From Undibacterium umbellatum (GTDB lineage: Bacteria; Pseudomonadota; Gammaproteobacteria; Burkholderiales; Burkholderiaceae_D): a DNA stretch of 49,975 bases. A model generated the notes under the pieces. That model worked only from the letters and a program-made list of their open reading frames with translations. It searched no databases and was not told the origin of the DNA. The stretch covers positions 1 to 49,975 of the forward strand of contig NZ_JACOFX010000026.1 in NCBI RefSeq assembly GCF_014284125.1. Direction: 5' to 3'. Positions 26,749-32,285 of this stretch are shown here, piece after piece; the stretch's first letter is position 1, and each line of letters begins with the position of its first letter. The position numbers were made by a program, and so were the translations under genes.

Positions 26749-27804
26749 TCATGATGACGTGAGTACCGCCGCTTCCTTTAAGAATCTGGCTTTGACAGCG
26801 TCAGAGTCAGCTTCAAGAAAGAAGTTTTCAAAGCTGGCTTCATCAGCAAATGAATGACGCACTTGCGCCATTAATTCACCTAGCCGTTTTCCTGACAGGC
26901 CGGTAATTTCTGCCGCAAGCTCACCATTGAATTGCTGCTTCAATCGTTTCTTTCGGGCGTATTTTTGCAGCGCCTGTACATAAGCCAGCCTGAAATCAGG
27001 AAAGAGCATGAAAGTCGTTTCCAGAAAATTCTCTTTTTGTGCATCACGCGCAGCCGTGCCAGCTTCTGCCCAGGGATAGGCTGGCAATGTGATTTCTTTC
27101 TGCTCATCCAGCCACAACAAAAAGGCATTGTAAGTCGTCCGCTTGGCATCGCGTATCCTGGCCTTGTGATTGCGGTTATCCAGCAGGTAGATCTCGCGAT
27201 TCACATAGGGTGAAGACACGACATAGCGAAATATATCTTGCAGGTTTCTGAATTGCCCATTCACGCGCATGTTCTCATACAGCAGGGCATCATAGCCCAG
27301 CAGCTTCAGTGCCTCACTAAAATCCGTGGTGATGCACAATTCAGCAATCAAATGACCTTTGTCATCCGGTGCACGCAATGGATACAGCAAGCCCAGATGT
27401 CCAAACTTGGCACCAAATTTATGCGCGATGCGGCCTATCAGATTACCAAAATCATTGTAGCCAAAATAGCGTGAAGCAAAATCAAATGAGCCAGATTCTG
27501 TCCTGATCAGGTCAAGCTGGAACACGCCTTCTGCTACCGCCAGGCCTATGCTGGTGACATCGCCATTCAAGACGATTTCGGTCGCCTGCAATGCTGTAGA
27601 AAATTGTGCTGCATCGTAGTCATCACCAGCTTCGATCAGGATATCGAGATCACCAAAGTCTGCCTTGTCAGCATAAGCGATGATTGCCTCGATACGGCGT
27701 TGTGGAAAATTCCGCTGCAATATAGCGACGGCTTCATGTTCCACTTCGCGATAGCGTGCAGCAGGCAAACGAACTGACTCAGCTTTTAATGCATTACCAC
27801 CCAT
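26749..27804 (-). CDS. Nucleotidyltransferase-like protein in the RNA-repair operon
   Basis: 351 aa. It begins 'MGGNALKAES' and has 'IAYADKADFGDLDILIEAGD' (D52-x-D54) and a later 'GVFQLDLIRTESGSFDFASR' (D98), the arrangement of three carboxylates expected in a pol-beta-superfamily nucleotidyltransferase. The remaining ~230 residues are helical and basic toward the end ('YARKKRLKQQF'). I do not recognise a named family. Its ATG lies 7 bases after the stop of the RNA ligase gene, with AGGAAG as ribosome site inside the ligase 3' end, so the two are surely co-transcribed; this points to work on the same RNA substrates, for example rebuilding or capping a cleaved 3' end before sealing. The role is inferred from context. 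Confidence 0.7.
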   Translation of the reverse strand: MGGNALKAESVRLPAARYREVEHEAVAILQRNFPQRRIEAIIAYADKADFGDLDILIEAGDDYDAAQFSTALQATEIVLNGDVTSIGLAVAEGVFQLDLIRTESGSFDFASRYFGYNDFGNLIGRIAHKFGAKFGHLGLLYPLRAPDDKGHLIAELCITTDFSEALKLLGYDALLYENMRVNGQFRNLQDIFRYVVSSPYVNREIYLLDNRNHKARIRDAKRTTYNAFLLWLDEQKEITLPAYPWAEAGTAARDAQKENFLETTFMLFPDFRLAYVQALQKYARKKRLKQQFNGELAAEITGLSGKRLGELMAQVRHSFADEASFENFFLEADSDAVKARFLKEAAVLTSS

Positions 27805-27811
27805 GATCTTC

Positions 27812-28840
27812 CTACCTGTCTCCGTGTTTCAGCAAATATGTGTTTGAAATCGCCTTGAACGACATGCTGCCATCCAGACGTTTGAAGACTACGCCTTCCC
27901 TAGCCGTAGCTGGGTTCAATGAACCGCCCTCAGCATAGTCAAGTACTTTGGCGACTTCACCGCCAAATCTTTCCAGCGTCATGTTTTCCAGCCAGGGTAC
28001 TTCATTCACAGTAGCCCCCAGGGCGCGTAGTCCGGCCAGTACCTCCTGACGTTCTGTCCTGCCCAGATATCTACTGGCATCAATATCAAAAATATCGAAC
28101 AGGTAAAAGTCCTGACCGCGCATCCTTTCAGGGTTACCCTGTATGCCTTCACCGATAATCTCACCTTGCATTGCAAGGTTGCGGCCATAGGCAAGCAGCG
28201 CAGTCAGTATTTGATTTTGCTTTGCCACGCGCCACAGGCTATTGGCTTCAGATTCCCTGATCCACCAGTTCCTGCCGCAAACACCTGATACGCCGGCATT
28301 GTGAAAGACCGTCATGCTGGAGCCATCGAGTTTGATGGTGACTTCAAATTCTTCCTGTGCCTGTTCAATCAGGATTTCAGTCAGATTTTGTATACGTTCC
28401 TGATCAGTTTTGCGTATGTATTCCGGGAAAGCGCCTTCCACTTCACCAGACAGTGAAGCAGGAATGACTGGCTCCCATTTTTCTATGCCCAGCATTTCAC
28501 TGAAATCCATATCTTTGGCATTGCTGTGTTCAGTCAGTTCCGGGAAACTTTTCAGCGGCAGTATCATGCCCTGTGAAACCTGACCACGCAGTTTAATGGT
28601 GCGCAGCCTTATTCCGGTTTTTTCATTCCAGATGATTTTGTTTTTTTCAAGAAAAGCAAAGCGTGCATCGCTCAAAGGCAAAAAGGAATCGATCTCAAAA
28701 TAGACACAGGCATCGCCAACCTGGAATTCATTTTTCTTGACGACTACAGACCAGCCATCCATGCTGGCGCATTCTATGGCATCTGCATCAGGGATAGGCC
28801 TGATGCTGCTGACGGTTCTGATAGTGACTAATTTTCTCAT
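27812..28840 (-). CDS. ATP-dependent RNA ligase, DraRnl (Rnl5) family
   Basis: 342 aa, the size expected for the Deinococcus radiodurans DRB0094-type ligases. An N-terminal OB-like module (1-~110, 'GWSVVVKKNEFQVGDACVYF') precedes the nucleotidyltransferase domain with motif I 'FEVTIKLDGSSMTVF' (nucleophile Lys170), motif III 'DFYLFDIFDID', motif IV 'REGVVFKRLDGS' and motif V 'MSFKAISNTYLLKHGD'. Such enzymes seal 3'-OH/5'-phosphate nicks in duplex RNA. AAGGAA precedes the ATG. The gene begins 86 bases downstream of the last tRNA of a 17-member tRNA array on the same strand, and is followed after 7 bases by a nucleotidyltransferase-like gene and then RlaP, so nicked tRNA is the obvious candidate substrate (inference). 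Confidence 0.92.
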   Translation of the reverse strand: MRKLVTIRTVSSIRPIPDADAIECASMDGWSVVVKKNEFQVGDACVYFEIDSFLPLSDARFAFLEKNKIIWNEKTGIRLRTIKLRGQVSQGMILPLKSFPELTEHSNAKDMDFSEMLGIEKWEPVIPASLSGEVEGAFPEYIRKTDQERIQNLTEILIEQAQEEFEVTIKLDGSSMTVFHNAGVSGVCGRNWWIRESEANSLWRVAKQNQILTALLAYGRNLAMQGEIIGEGIQGNPERMRGQDFYLFDIFDIDASRYLGRTERQEVLAGLRALGATVNEVPWLENMTLERFGGEVAKVLDYAEGGSLNPATAREGVVFKRLDGSMSFKAISNTYLLKHGDR

Positions 28841-28926
28841 GGGGATTCCTTTTTATTTTTATGTATTTTTGAATGACGGCAATTGTAAGCGAATGGAATT
28901 AAGTGGGGGATGAAAACTGGAAATAG

Positions 28927-29002
28927 TGGTCGAGATTGCTGGATTTGAACCAGCGACCGCTCGCATATGAAGCGAATGCTCTGCCAACTGAGCTAAATCT
29001 CG
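28927..29002 (-). tRNA. tRNA-Met or tRNA-Ile2 (anticodon CAT)
   Basis: Full cloverleaf: acceptor CGAGATT/AATCTCG, D-arm GCTC/GAGC, anticodon loop TTCATAT (CAT), T-arm GCTGG/CCAGC with loop TTCAAAT, A73, encoded CCA. It could be elongator Met or Ile2 (lysidine-modified); the acceptor does not resemble initiator tRNA. Last gene of the array, 86 bases before the RNA ligase gene. Confidence 0.88.
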
Positions 29003-29076
29003 CATGGTCAAGGGATGGGGAAATGACCGCCACGAATCGGCAAGGCCGAAACGGGTCTGTGTGTGGCGATCAAAAA

Positions 29077-29229
29077 TGGTGCGTCAGGTGGGACAAGTGG
29101 ACTGAAACAGTGAAAGCGAAAGTGAAGGACGTGCGCCCGGCAGGCACTTAGCTTTTCACTGTTGCAGTCCACTATACACGCAACAGTCGGTGTAGAAGAC
29201 CGGGGCTCTATCCTTTGAGCTACTGACAC
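29077..29229 (-). tRNA. tRNA-Arg(TCT)-like gene interrupted by a palindromic insert, probably pseudo
   Basis: The 5' part is normal (GTGTCAG acceptor, GCTC/GAGC D-arm, anticodon loop CTTCTAC = TCT at 29194-29196). The 3' part, CCCAC then CTGACGC-ACCA, pairs with the 5' acceptor, so the two halves belong together. Between the variable loop and the 3' T-stem lies a 78-base palindromic element (29096-29173), and no normal T-loop (TTCGA) remains. The anticodon stem has a C-A mismatch at its base. Probably a broken gene. Confidence 0.6.
29096..29173. repeat. Palindromic MITE-like element, copy 1 (short form) inside tRNA-Arg
   Basis: 78 bases flanked by nearly perfect inverted repeats of about 22 bp: left AGTGGACTGAAACAGTGAAA (29096-29115) and right ending TTTTCACTGTTGCAGTCCACT, with a centre starting AAAGTGAAGGACGTGCGCCC. 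The same ends and first part of the centre recur in copy 2 at 30687-30848, so copy 1 is an internally deleted form. The flank CAACAG at 29181-29186 repeats part of the arm again, hinting at a second partial insertion or rearrangement. Confidence 0.7.
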
Positions 29230-29238
29230 GAATTGATG

Positions 29239-29324
29239 TGGATGAAGCGGTGAGATTCGAACTCACGGACCCTTGCGAGCCTACTGTTTTCAAGACAGTT
29301 GCATTACCACTCTGCCACGCTTCC
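29239..29324 (-). tRNA. tRNA-Ser(TGA)
   Basis: Type II tRNA with long variable arm (about AGGCTCGCAAGGGTCC), anticodon stem ACTGT/ACAGT, loop CTTGAAA (TGA), T-arm GTGAG/CTCAC with TTCGAAT, CCA encoded. The acceptor GGAAGCG/CGCTTCA leaves a G1-A72 mismatch and the discriminator is T, both abnormal for tRNA-Ser. Confidence 0.85.
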
Positions 29325-29329
29325 ATGAC

Positions 29330-29406
29330 TGGTGCCGGCTGCAGGACTCGAACCCGCGACCCACTGATTACAAATCAGTTGCTCTACCAAACTGAGCTAA
29401 GCCGGC
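29330..29406 (-). tRNA. tRNA-Thr(TGT)
   Basis: Complete cloverleaf: acceptor GCCGGCT/AGCCGGC, anticodon loop TTTGTAA (TGT), T-arm GCGGG/CCTGC with TTCGAGT, A73, CCA encoded. No defects seen. Confidence 0.93.
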
Positions 29407-29414
29407 AAAAAAAC

Positions 29415-29489
29415 TGGCGCCCCATAGCGGAATCGAACCGCTGGCAACCCGCTAGACAGGCGGGGACTCTACCATTGAGTTAATGAGGC
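29415..29489 (-). tRNA. tRNA-Asp(GTC)
   Basis: Acceptor GCCTCAT/ATGGGGC (one T-G wobble), anticodon stem CCCGC/GCGGG, loop CTGTCTA (GTC), T-arm AGCGG/CCGCT with TTCGATT, G73, CCA encoded. Position 37 is T where a purine is nearly always found, and the D-stem is ACTC/GAGT. Probably foldable but divergent. Confidence 0.85.
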
Positions 29490-29496
29490 AAAAAAC

Positions 29497-29585
29497 TGGC
29501 GGAAGATGTGCGACTCGAACGCACATAGGCTCGTGAAAACCCGCCGGGTTAGCAACCCGGTGCAATACCATTATGCGAATCTTCC
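29497..29585 (-). tRNA. tRNA-Ser(GCT)
   Basis: Type II tRNA: acceptor GGAAGAT/ATCTTCC, anticodon stem CCGGG/CCCGG, loop TTGCTAA (GCT), long variable arm CGGGTTTTCACGAGCCTAT, T-arm GTGCG/CGCAC with TTCGAGT, G73, CCA encoded. The 78 bases before the next gene (29586-29663) contain a GATCACATGATC palindrome but no tRNA. Confidence 0.92.
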
Positions 29586-29663
29586 TTTTAAAAAATACCG
29601 CGCACGTGTGTGTACACATCCCACTGGTGAGGTAGTGAGGATCACATGATCACACGGTAAAAC

Positions 29664-29739
29664 TGGACCCGCCTGCAGGGGTCGAACCTGCGGCCTCAAC
29701 ATTCGTATTGTTGCGCTCTTCCAACTGAGCTAAGGCGAG
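29664..29739 (-). tRNA. tRNA-Arg(ACG)
   Basis: Acceptor CTCGCCT/AGGCGGG, D-arm GCTC/GAGC, anticodon stem CAACA/TGTTG, loop ATACGAA (ACG), T-arm GCAGG/CCTGC with TTCGACC, CCA encoded. The discriminator is T rather than the usual A or G for Arg. Confidence 0.9.
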
Positions 29740-29748
29740 AGAAAATTA

Positions 29749-29824
29749 TGGCATCCCAGGCAGGACTTGAACCTGCAACCTTCGGTTTTGGAGACCGCGA
29801 CTCTGCCAATTGAGCTACTGAGAT
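29749..29824 (-). tRNA. tRNA-Trp(CCA)
   Basis: Acceptor ATCTCAG/CTGGGAT, anticodon loop CTCCAAA (CCA), T-arm GCAGG/CCTGC with TTCAAGT, G73 as needed for Trp, CCA encoded. The lowest anticodon-stem pair is a G-A mismatch. Confidence 0.9.
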
Positions 29825-29829
29825 AACGG

Positions 29830-29859
29830 TTATGCATTTCATTCTGATGAAATGCATAA
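29830..29859. repeat. Perfect 13-bp hairpin between tRNA-Trp and tRNA-Ile
   Basis: TTATGCATTTCAT (29830-29842) and its complement ATGAAATGCATAA (29847-29859) enclose a TCTG loop. On the transcribed strand no T-run follows, so a role as processing signal rather than terminator is more likely. Confidence 0.6.
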
Positions 29860-29865
29860 AAAAAC

Positions 29866-29942
29866 TGGTACTTGCAGATGGAATTGAACCACCAGCCTCT
29901 GCCTTATCAAGGCAACGCTCTGACCAATTGAGCTATGCAAGT
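29866..29942 (-). tRNA. tRNA-Ile(GAT)
   Basis: Acceptor ACTTGCA/TGCAAGT, anticodon stem TTGCC/GGCAG, loop TTGATAA (GAT), T-arm GGTGG/CCATC with TTCAATT, A73, CCA encoded. Its acceptor differs from the usual rrn-operon tRNA-Ile, suggesting foreign origin. Confidence 0.92.
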
Positions 29943-29952
29943 AAAGATAAAA

Positions 29953-30027
29953 TGGTGCCCCTTGCTGGTTTCGAACCAGCGACCCACCGGTTATGAGCCG
30001 GTTGCTCTCCCACTGAGCTAAAGGGAC
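29953..30027 (-). tRNA. tRNA-Met(CAT), elongator-type
   Basis: Acceptor GTCCCTT/AAGGGGC, D-arm GCTC/GAGC, anticodon stem ACCGG/CCGGT, loop CTCATAA (CAT), T-arm GCTGG/CCAGC with TTCGAAA, A73, CCA encoded. The paired position 1-72 excludes initiator type; Ile2 identity is not fully excluded. Confidence 0.92.
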
Positions 30028-30031
30028 AAAA

Positions 30032-30107
30032 TGGCTCCTCGACCTGGATTCGAACCAGGGACATGCGCATTAACAGTACGCCGCTCTGCCGACTGAGCTA
30101 TCGGGGA
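30032..30107 (-). tRNA. tRNA-Asn(GTT)
   Basis: Acceptor TCCCCGA/TCGAGGA (a C4-A69 mismatch), anticodon stem GCGTA/TGCGC, loop CTGTTAA (GTT), T-arm CCTGG/CCAGG with TTCGAAT, G73, CCA encoded. Confidence 0.92.
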
Positions 30108-30157
30108 ATTCTTAAAAATATCGGTTAAAACGACTGCGCTTTAATCGGTATTCTTAC

Positions 30158-30231
30158 TGGTCGGGATAGAGAGAATTGAACTCTCGCCGTTCGGTTAAAA
30201 GCCGAATGCTCTACCTTTGAGCTACATCCCG
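30158..30231 (-). tRNA. tRNA-Lys(TTT)
   Basis: Acceptor CGGGATG/TATCCCG, D-arm GCTC/GAGC, anticodon stem TTCGG/CCGAA, loop CTTTTAA (TTT), T-arm GAGAG/CTCTC with TTCAATT, A73, CCA encoded. A short reading frame (30211-30279) ends inside its D-arm. Confidence 0.93.
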
Positions 30232-30279
30232 CGTGATGGTGAAGTGTGGCATCTGACGATGCCTGGTCTTTCGCTTCAT
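30211..30279 (-). CDS. Possible 22-residue basic peptide inside the tRNA array
   Basis: ATG at 30279 is preceded by CAGGAGTAAATC, a strong Shine-Dalgarno at good spacing, in the 78-base gap between tRNA-Ala and tRNA-Lys. The frame encodes a highly basic peptide starting MKRKTRHRQMPHFTITR and stops at TAG 30211-30213 within the D-arm of tRNA-Lys. It resembles no family I know. Translation would run into the pre-tRNA, so it could serve as a leader that couples ribosome traffic to tRNA processing, or be chance. Confidence 0.35.
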   Translation of the reverse strand: MKRKTRHRQMPHFTITRDVAQR

Positions 30280-30308
30280 GATTTACTCCTGTGATGAAAA
30301 TGAGAAAA

Positions 30309-30384
30309 TGGTGGAGGTGGCCGGAATCGAACCGACGACATACTGCATGCAAAGCAGGCGCTCTCCCAACTGAGCTACACCCCC
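30309..30384 (-). tRNA. tRNA-Ala(TGC)
   Basis: Acceptor GGGGGTG/CACCTCC with the G3-T70 (G3-U70) identity pair for alanine, D-arm GCTC/GAGC, anticodon stem CCTGC/GCAGT, loop TTTGCAT (TGC), T-arm GTCGG/CCGGC with TTCGATT, A73, CCA encoded. Confidence 0.95.
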
Positions 30385-30444
30385 GTAATAGGTGAAAAGA
30401 TTGCGTATGGACTGAAAATGCCACGCTATTTACTGCGAACAAAA

Positions 30445-30520
30445 TGGTGCGTCCCCGTGGTAACGATCCACGCTCTCCGATTTTTCAAAACGGCGCTTTC
30501 ACCTGGTTAGCTTGAGACAC
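30445..30520 (-). tRNA. tRNA-Phe(GAA), degenerate
   Basis: Acceptor GTGTCTC/GGGACGC with two wobble pairs, anticodon loop TTGAAAA (GAA) on a stem CCGTT/ATCGG with a T-T mismatch, T-stem CGTGG/CCACG but a T-loop ATCGTTA that lacks the TTC motif, A73, CCA encoded. The D-stem is weak (GCTA/AAGC). It may be inactive or tuned for something other than normal decoding. Confidence 0.7.
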
Positions 30521-30524
30521 AAAA

Positions 30525-30609
30525 TGGTGGATGGTGATGGAATTGAACCACCTATGTCTGGCATGCTTGCGGGTTACAGCCGCACCCCTTACCGTTCGGG
30601 CAACCATCC
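30525..30609 (-). tRNA. tRNA-Tyr(GTA)
   Basis: Type II tRNA: acceptor GGATGGT/ACCATCC, anticodon stem TGCGG/CCGCA, loop CTGTAAC (GTA), variable arm AGCATGCCAGACATA, T-arm GGTGG/CCATC with TTCAATT, A73, CCA encoded. Confidence 0.93.
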
Positions 30610-30625
30610 GTAAAACTGTTGATAC

Positions 30626-30861
30626 TGGAGTCTCTGAGCGGAATCGAACCGCCATTAGCTGATAGAAAGTCAGCTGTCCTAACCTAAGTGAACTGTCACA
30701 GTGAAAAGCAGAAGTGTCTGCCATGTGCGCGCCGACCATGGCGGCGTTGCAAATACTCGCGATAGCACCGCTATCGCTGTGTTTTGCGCCTTGCCCTGGT
30801 TCGCCGGGCACATGTCCTTCACTTCCGCTTTCACTGTGACAGTCCACTGGACGACAAAGAC
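30626..30861 (-). tRNA. tRNA-Glu(TTC) gene split in the D-loop by a 162-base palindromic insert
   Basis: The 5' piece (GTCTTTG-TC-GTCC, ending about 30849) and 3' piece (TAGGTTAGGACA, then anticodon stem GCTGA/TCAGC with loop CTTTCTA = TTC, T-arm GGCGG/CCGCT with TTCGATT, CAGAGAC-T-CCA) fit together: acceptor GTCTTTG/CAGAGAC and D-stem GTC/GAC pair. Exact removal of the insert 30687-30848 leaves a canonical D-loop CTAGGTTAG containing GG. As it stands the gene should not give a mature tRNA unless the insert is removed from RNA. Discriminator T and T37 are unusual. Confidence 0.7.
30687..30848. repeat. Palindromic MITE-like element, copy 2 (long form) inside tRNA-Glu
   Basis: 162 bases with terminal inverted repeats: AGTGAACTGTCACAGTGAAA (30687-30706) against TTTCACTGTGACAGTCCACT (30829-30848), extended by AAGCAGAAGTG / CACTTCCGCTT. 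The centre contains a second stem (GCGATAG near 30759 with CTATCGC near 30771) and GCGCGCCGACCATGGC. No reading frame of note. Copy 1 at 29096-29173 shares the ends and one flank of the centre. No transposase is encoded; it would have to be moved in trans. Confidence 0.75.
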
Positions 30862-30913
30862 ATCATGAAAAAAACCTCGGCAAGAGTAAGTACTTGTAAA
30901 GTCACTTTCATGA

Positions 30914-30987
30914 TGGAGCGGGAGAAGAGAATTGAACTCTTACCGTAAGCTTGGAAGGCTTCAGCTCTACCTTTGAGCTACACCCGC
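30914..30987 (-). tRNA. tRNA-Gly(TCC)
   Basis: First gene of the array in transcription order. Acceptor GCGGGTG/CTCCCGC, anticodon stem GAAGC/GCTTA (one mismatch), loop CTTCCAA (TCC), T-arm AAGAG/CTCTT with TTCAATT, T73 as usual for Gly, CCA encoded. The gap to tRNA-Glu has an imperfect pair CATCATGAAA/TTTCATGATG at its edges. Confidence 0.93.
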
Positions 30988-30997
30988 ATATAAACGT

Positions 30998-31019
30998 GTT
31001 TCATCTTCAATGATGAAAC
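30998..31019. other. Hairpin just upstream of the first tRNA
   Basis: GTTTCATC (30998-31005) and GATGAAAC (31012-31019) form an 8-bp stem followed on the plus strand by GAGTTTTT, so it could stop rightward transcripts; in the leftward tRNA transcript it would be a leader hairpin, possibly bounding the first processing site. Confidence 0.45.
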
Positions 31020-31090
31020 GAGTTTTTGTATTCAGCCTTACCCCAAAAGCAGATGTTTTTGCCCTTGGGATAAAACTGTTGAACTTCCCA

Positions 31091-31104
31091 AATTGTTAAA
31101 GAGC
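31091..31104 (-). promoter_or_regulatory. boxA-like antitermination site in the tRNA array leader
   Basis: The minus strand reads GCTCTTTAACAATT, matching the boxA core (TGCTCTTTAACA) of rRNA leaders, where NusB/NusE bind and keep RNA polymerase from Rho termination. It lies about 105 bases upstream of tRNA-Gly, with no rRNA gene nearby, and is preceded by hairpin-forming sequence (GGTTTGC 31159-31165 / GCAAACC 31181-31187). An untranslated 2-kb transcript would need such protection. A clear -35/-10 could not be assigned with confidence. Confidence 0.7.
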
Positions 31105-31220
31105 TTCCATGATCCGGTGTTGTCCGGTCACGACCGCGTTGGCGGGTTTAACTGCTGTGGTTTGCCTTGTTGTGCTGCAAGCAAACCAAAAATCTAAAAT
31201 AGAAAAGACGCCAAAAAGTT

Positions 31221-31256
31221 AAAAAGCCCGGAGCTTTTCAGGGCATCCGGGCTTTT
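31221..31256 (-). terminator. Bidirectional terminator upstream of the tRNA array leader
   Basis: AAAAAGCCCGGA (31221-31232) and TCCGGGCTTTT (31246-31256) form a strong stem with T-runs on either strand; on the minus strand it follows the stop of the small gene at 31279 and would insulate the tRNA transcript. Confidence 0.85.
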
Positions 31257-31278
31257 CAGCGCTAGGGTCTTGGTGGCT

Positions 31279-31536
31279 TTATCTGCCGCCTGTGACCTTT
31301 AGGGTTTCCCCTCGAATGCTTGTGTTGCTAAACCATGTGGCCGCAAAATTAATTGGGCTGACATCATTGAACATCTCACTATCTGTATCTTTAGTTGTGC
31401 TTGTATCCGTGCGATACGAGGCTTCATAGGTATTCCACGTGCCGCCTGCTGCACTGCCAACTTTGGCAACCGACGCCAAAGCCCGCGCTGTCTTGCGCAA
31501 GTTTTGTATCAATTGTTGTGTCAAAGTTGTTTTCAC
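31279..31536 (-). CDS. Small hypothetical protein upstream of the tRNA array
   Basis: About 85 aa from GTG 31536, which has AGGA six bases upstream; an ATG at 31542 touches that purine run and ATG 31611 has no ribosome site. The N-terminal 30 residues are basic and helical (KTTLTQQLIQNLRKTARALA), the rest Thr/Ser/Gly/Asn-rich (GSAAGGTWNTYEASYRTDTS) and ends ETLKVTGGR. No family recognised. A good terminator follows its stop, which supports it being a real transcript. Confidence 0.45.
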   Translation of the reverse strand: MKTTLTQQLIQNLRKTARALASVAKVGSAAGGTWNTYEASYRTDTSTTKDTDSEMFNDVSPINFAATWFSNTSIRGETLKVTGGR

Positions 31537-31611
31537 GATCATTCCTAAATAGTGTGGTGTTGCTTGGTTGATGTACGTATCTTGCCACAGCTTTTTTATA
31601 AAAACAAGCAT

Positions 31612-32285
31612 GGCGTGACGAAATTATTCAAATTTGTGATGTTTTTTTGCGACGCATGCAAATGTAGAGCTTATTGTTCTGTTTGCTCAGCAACCCTTGC
31701 TGACCCAGGCTGCACTATGAAAATCGAGCTCAAATCTCATCCTATTTATATCACCAGCCATCAATTGATATCGTGATTTTGATGTGCTCGATTGCCGCAA
31801 AAAAGTCGTGAGCAGATTTTTCGGCATCTTATTTATAGACACGGTCTGCCTGACGGCCGGATTGGTATAACTCATCCAAAACAATAGAATGTAGTCTAAT
31901 TACTTAATTGGCATTGTTGTGTGTTAGTAACCGTGAATAGGCCTCATTTCCTTGAATAATAATTATGAATTAATGAAAAATCTAAGCTCCCTGTGCTGCA
32001 CAACAGCATGAATATATTTATATTTTAATAGCATTTGTATTAAAACTACAGCACAATTTTTAAGCTTATCAAAAACTTATGTAGCAAATCATGAGCGATA
32101 AGGGCTGGTAAGCCTTGCAGGCATGGTGGATTTTCCACCCTGGCTTGCCATCAATGGTGCCGTCAGGCAAGACGGGCGGTGAGTTTGGGGCTGTTGAGGC
32201 AAGGCATGAATCGAGCTGCATGAAATTGGGGGCAATTCAAATCTTCAGGATTAGAGTTTGCCAAGGCAAATAGTGAGGGGACAAT
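31612..32285. other. AT-rich intergenic region upstream of the amylase gene
   Basis: No supported gene in this stretch of about 670 bases; a 65-codon leftward frame at 31687-31884 has no ribosome site. It presumably holds the amylase promoter. A hairpin GGTGGATTTTCCACC lies near 32124-32138. GAGGGG before the amylase ATG (32275-32280) is a good ribosome site. Confidence 0.5.

Noticed and set aside
29586..29663. Possible eighteenth tRNA between tRNA-Ser(GCT) and tRNA-Arg(ACG)
   Set aside because: No cloverleaf, no TTC loop and no CCA; only a short GATCACATGATC palindrome.
30125..30847. Open frames on the minus strand across the tRNA array (30125-30442 and 30485-30847), and a plus-strand one at 29238-29483
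   Set aside because: They run through several tRNA genes on either strand, lack ribosome sites and have no protein character; they are the usual artefacts of tRNA clusters.
30687..30848. Idea that the tRNA-Glu insert is a group I or group II intron
   Set aside because: It is too short, lies in the D-loop rather than the anticodon loop, and is dominated by terminal inverted repeats instead of intron core motifs; its relative in tRNA-Arg sits at a different tRNA position.
31091..31104. boxA as a sign of a nearby rRNA operon
   Set aside because: No 16S, 23S or 5S sequence occurs in the window; the site serves the tRNA array.
31687..31884. 65-codon leftward frame upstream of the amylase gene
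   Set aside because: No ribosome site, no recognisable protein features, and located in AT-rich intergenic DNA.
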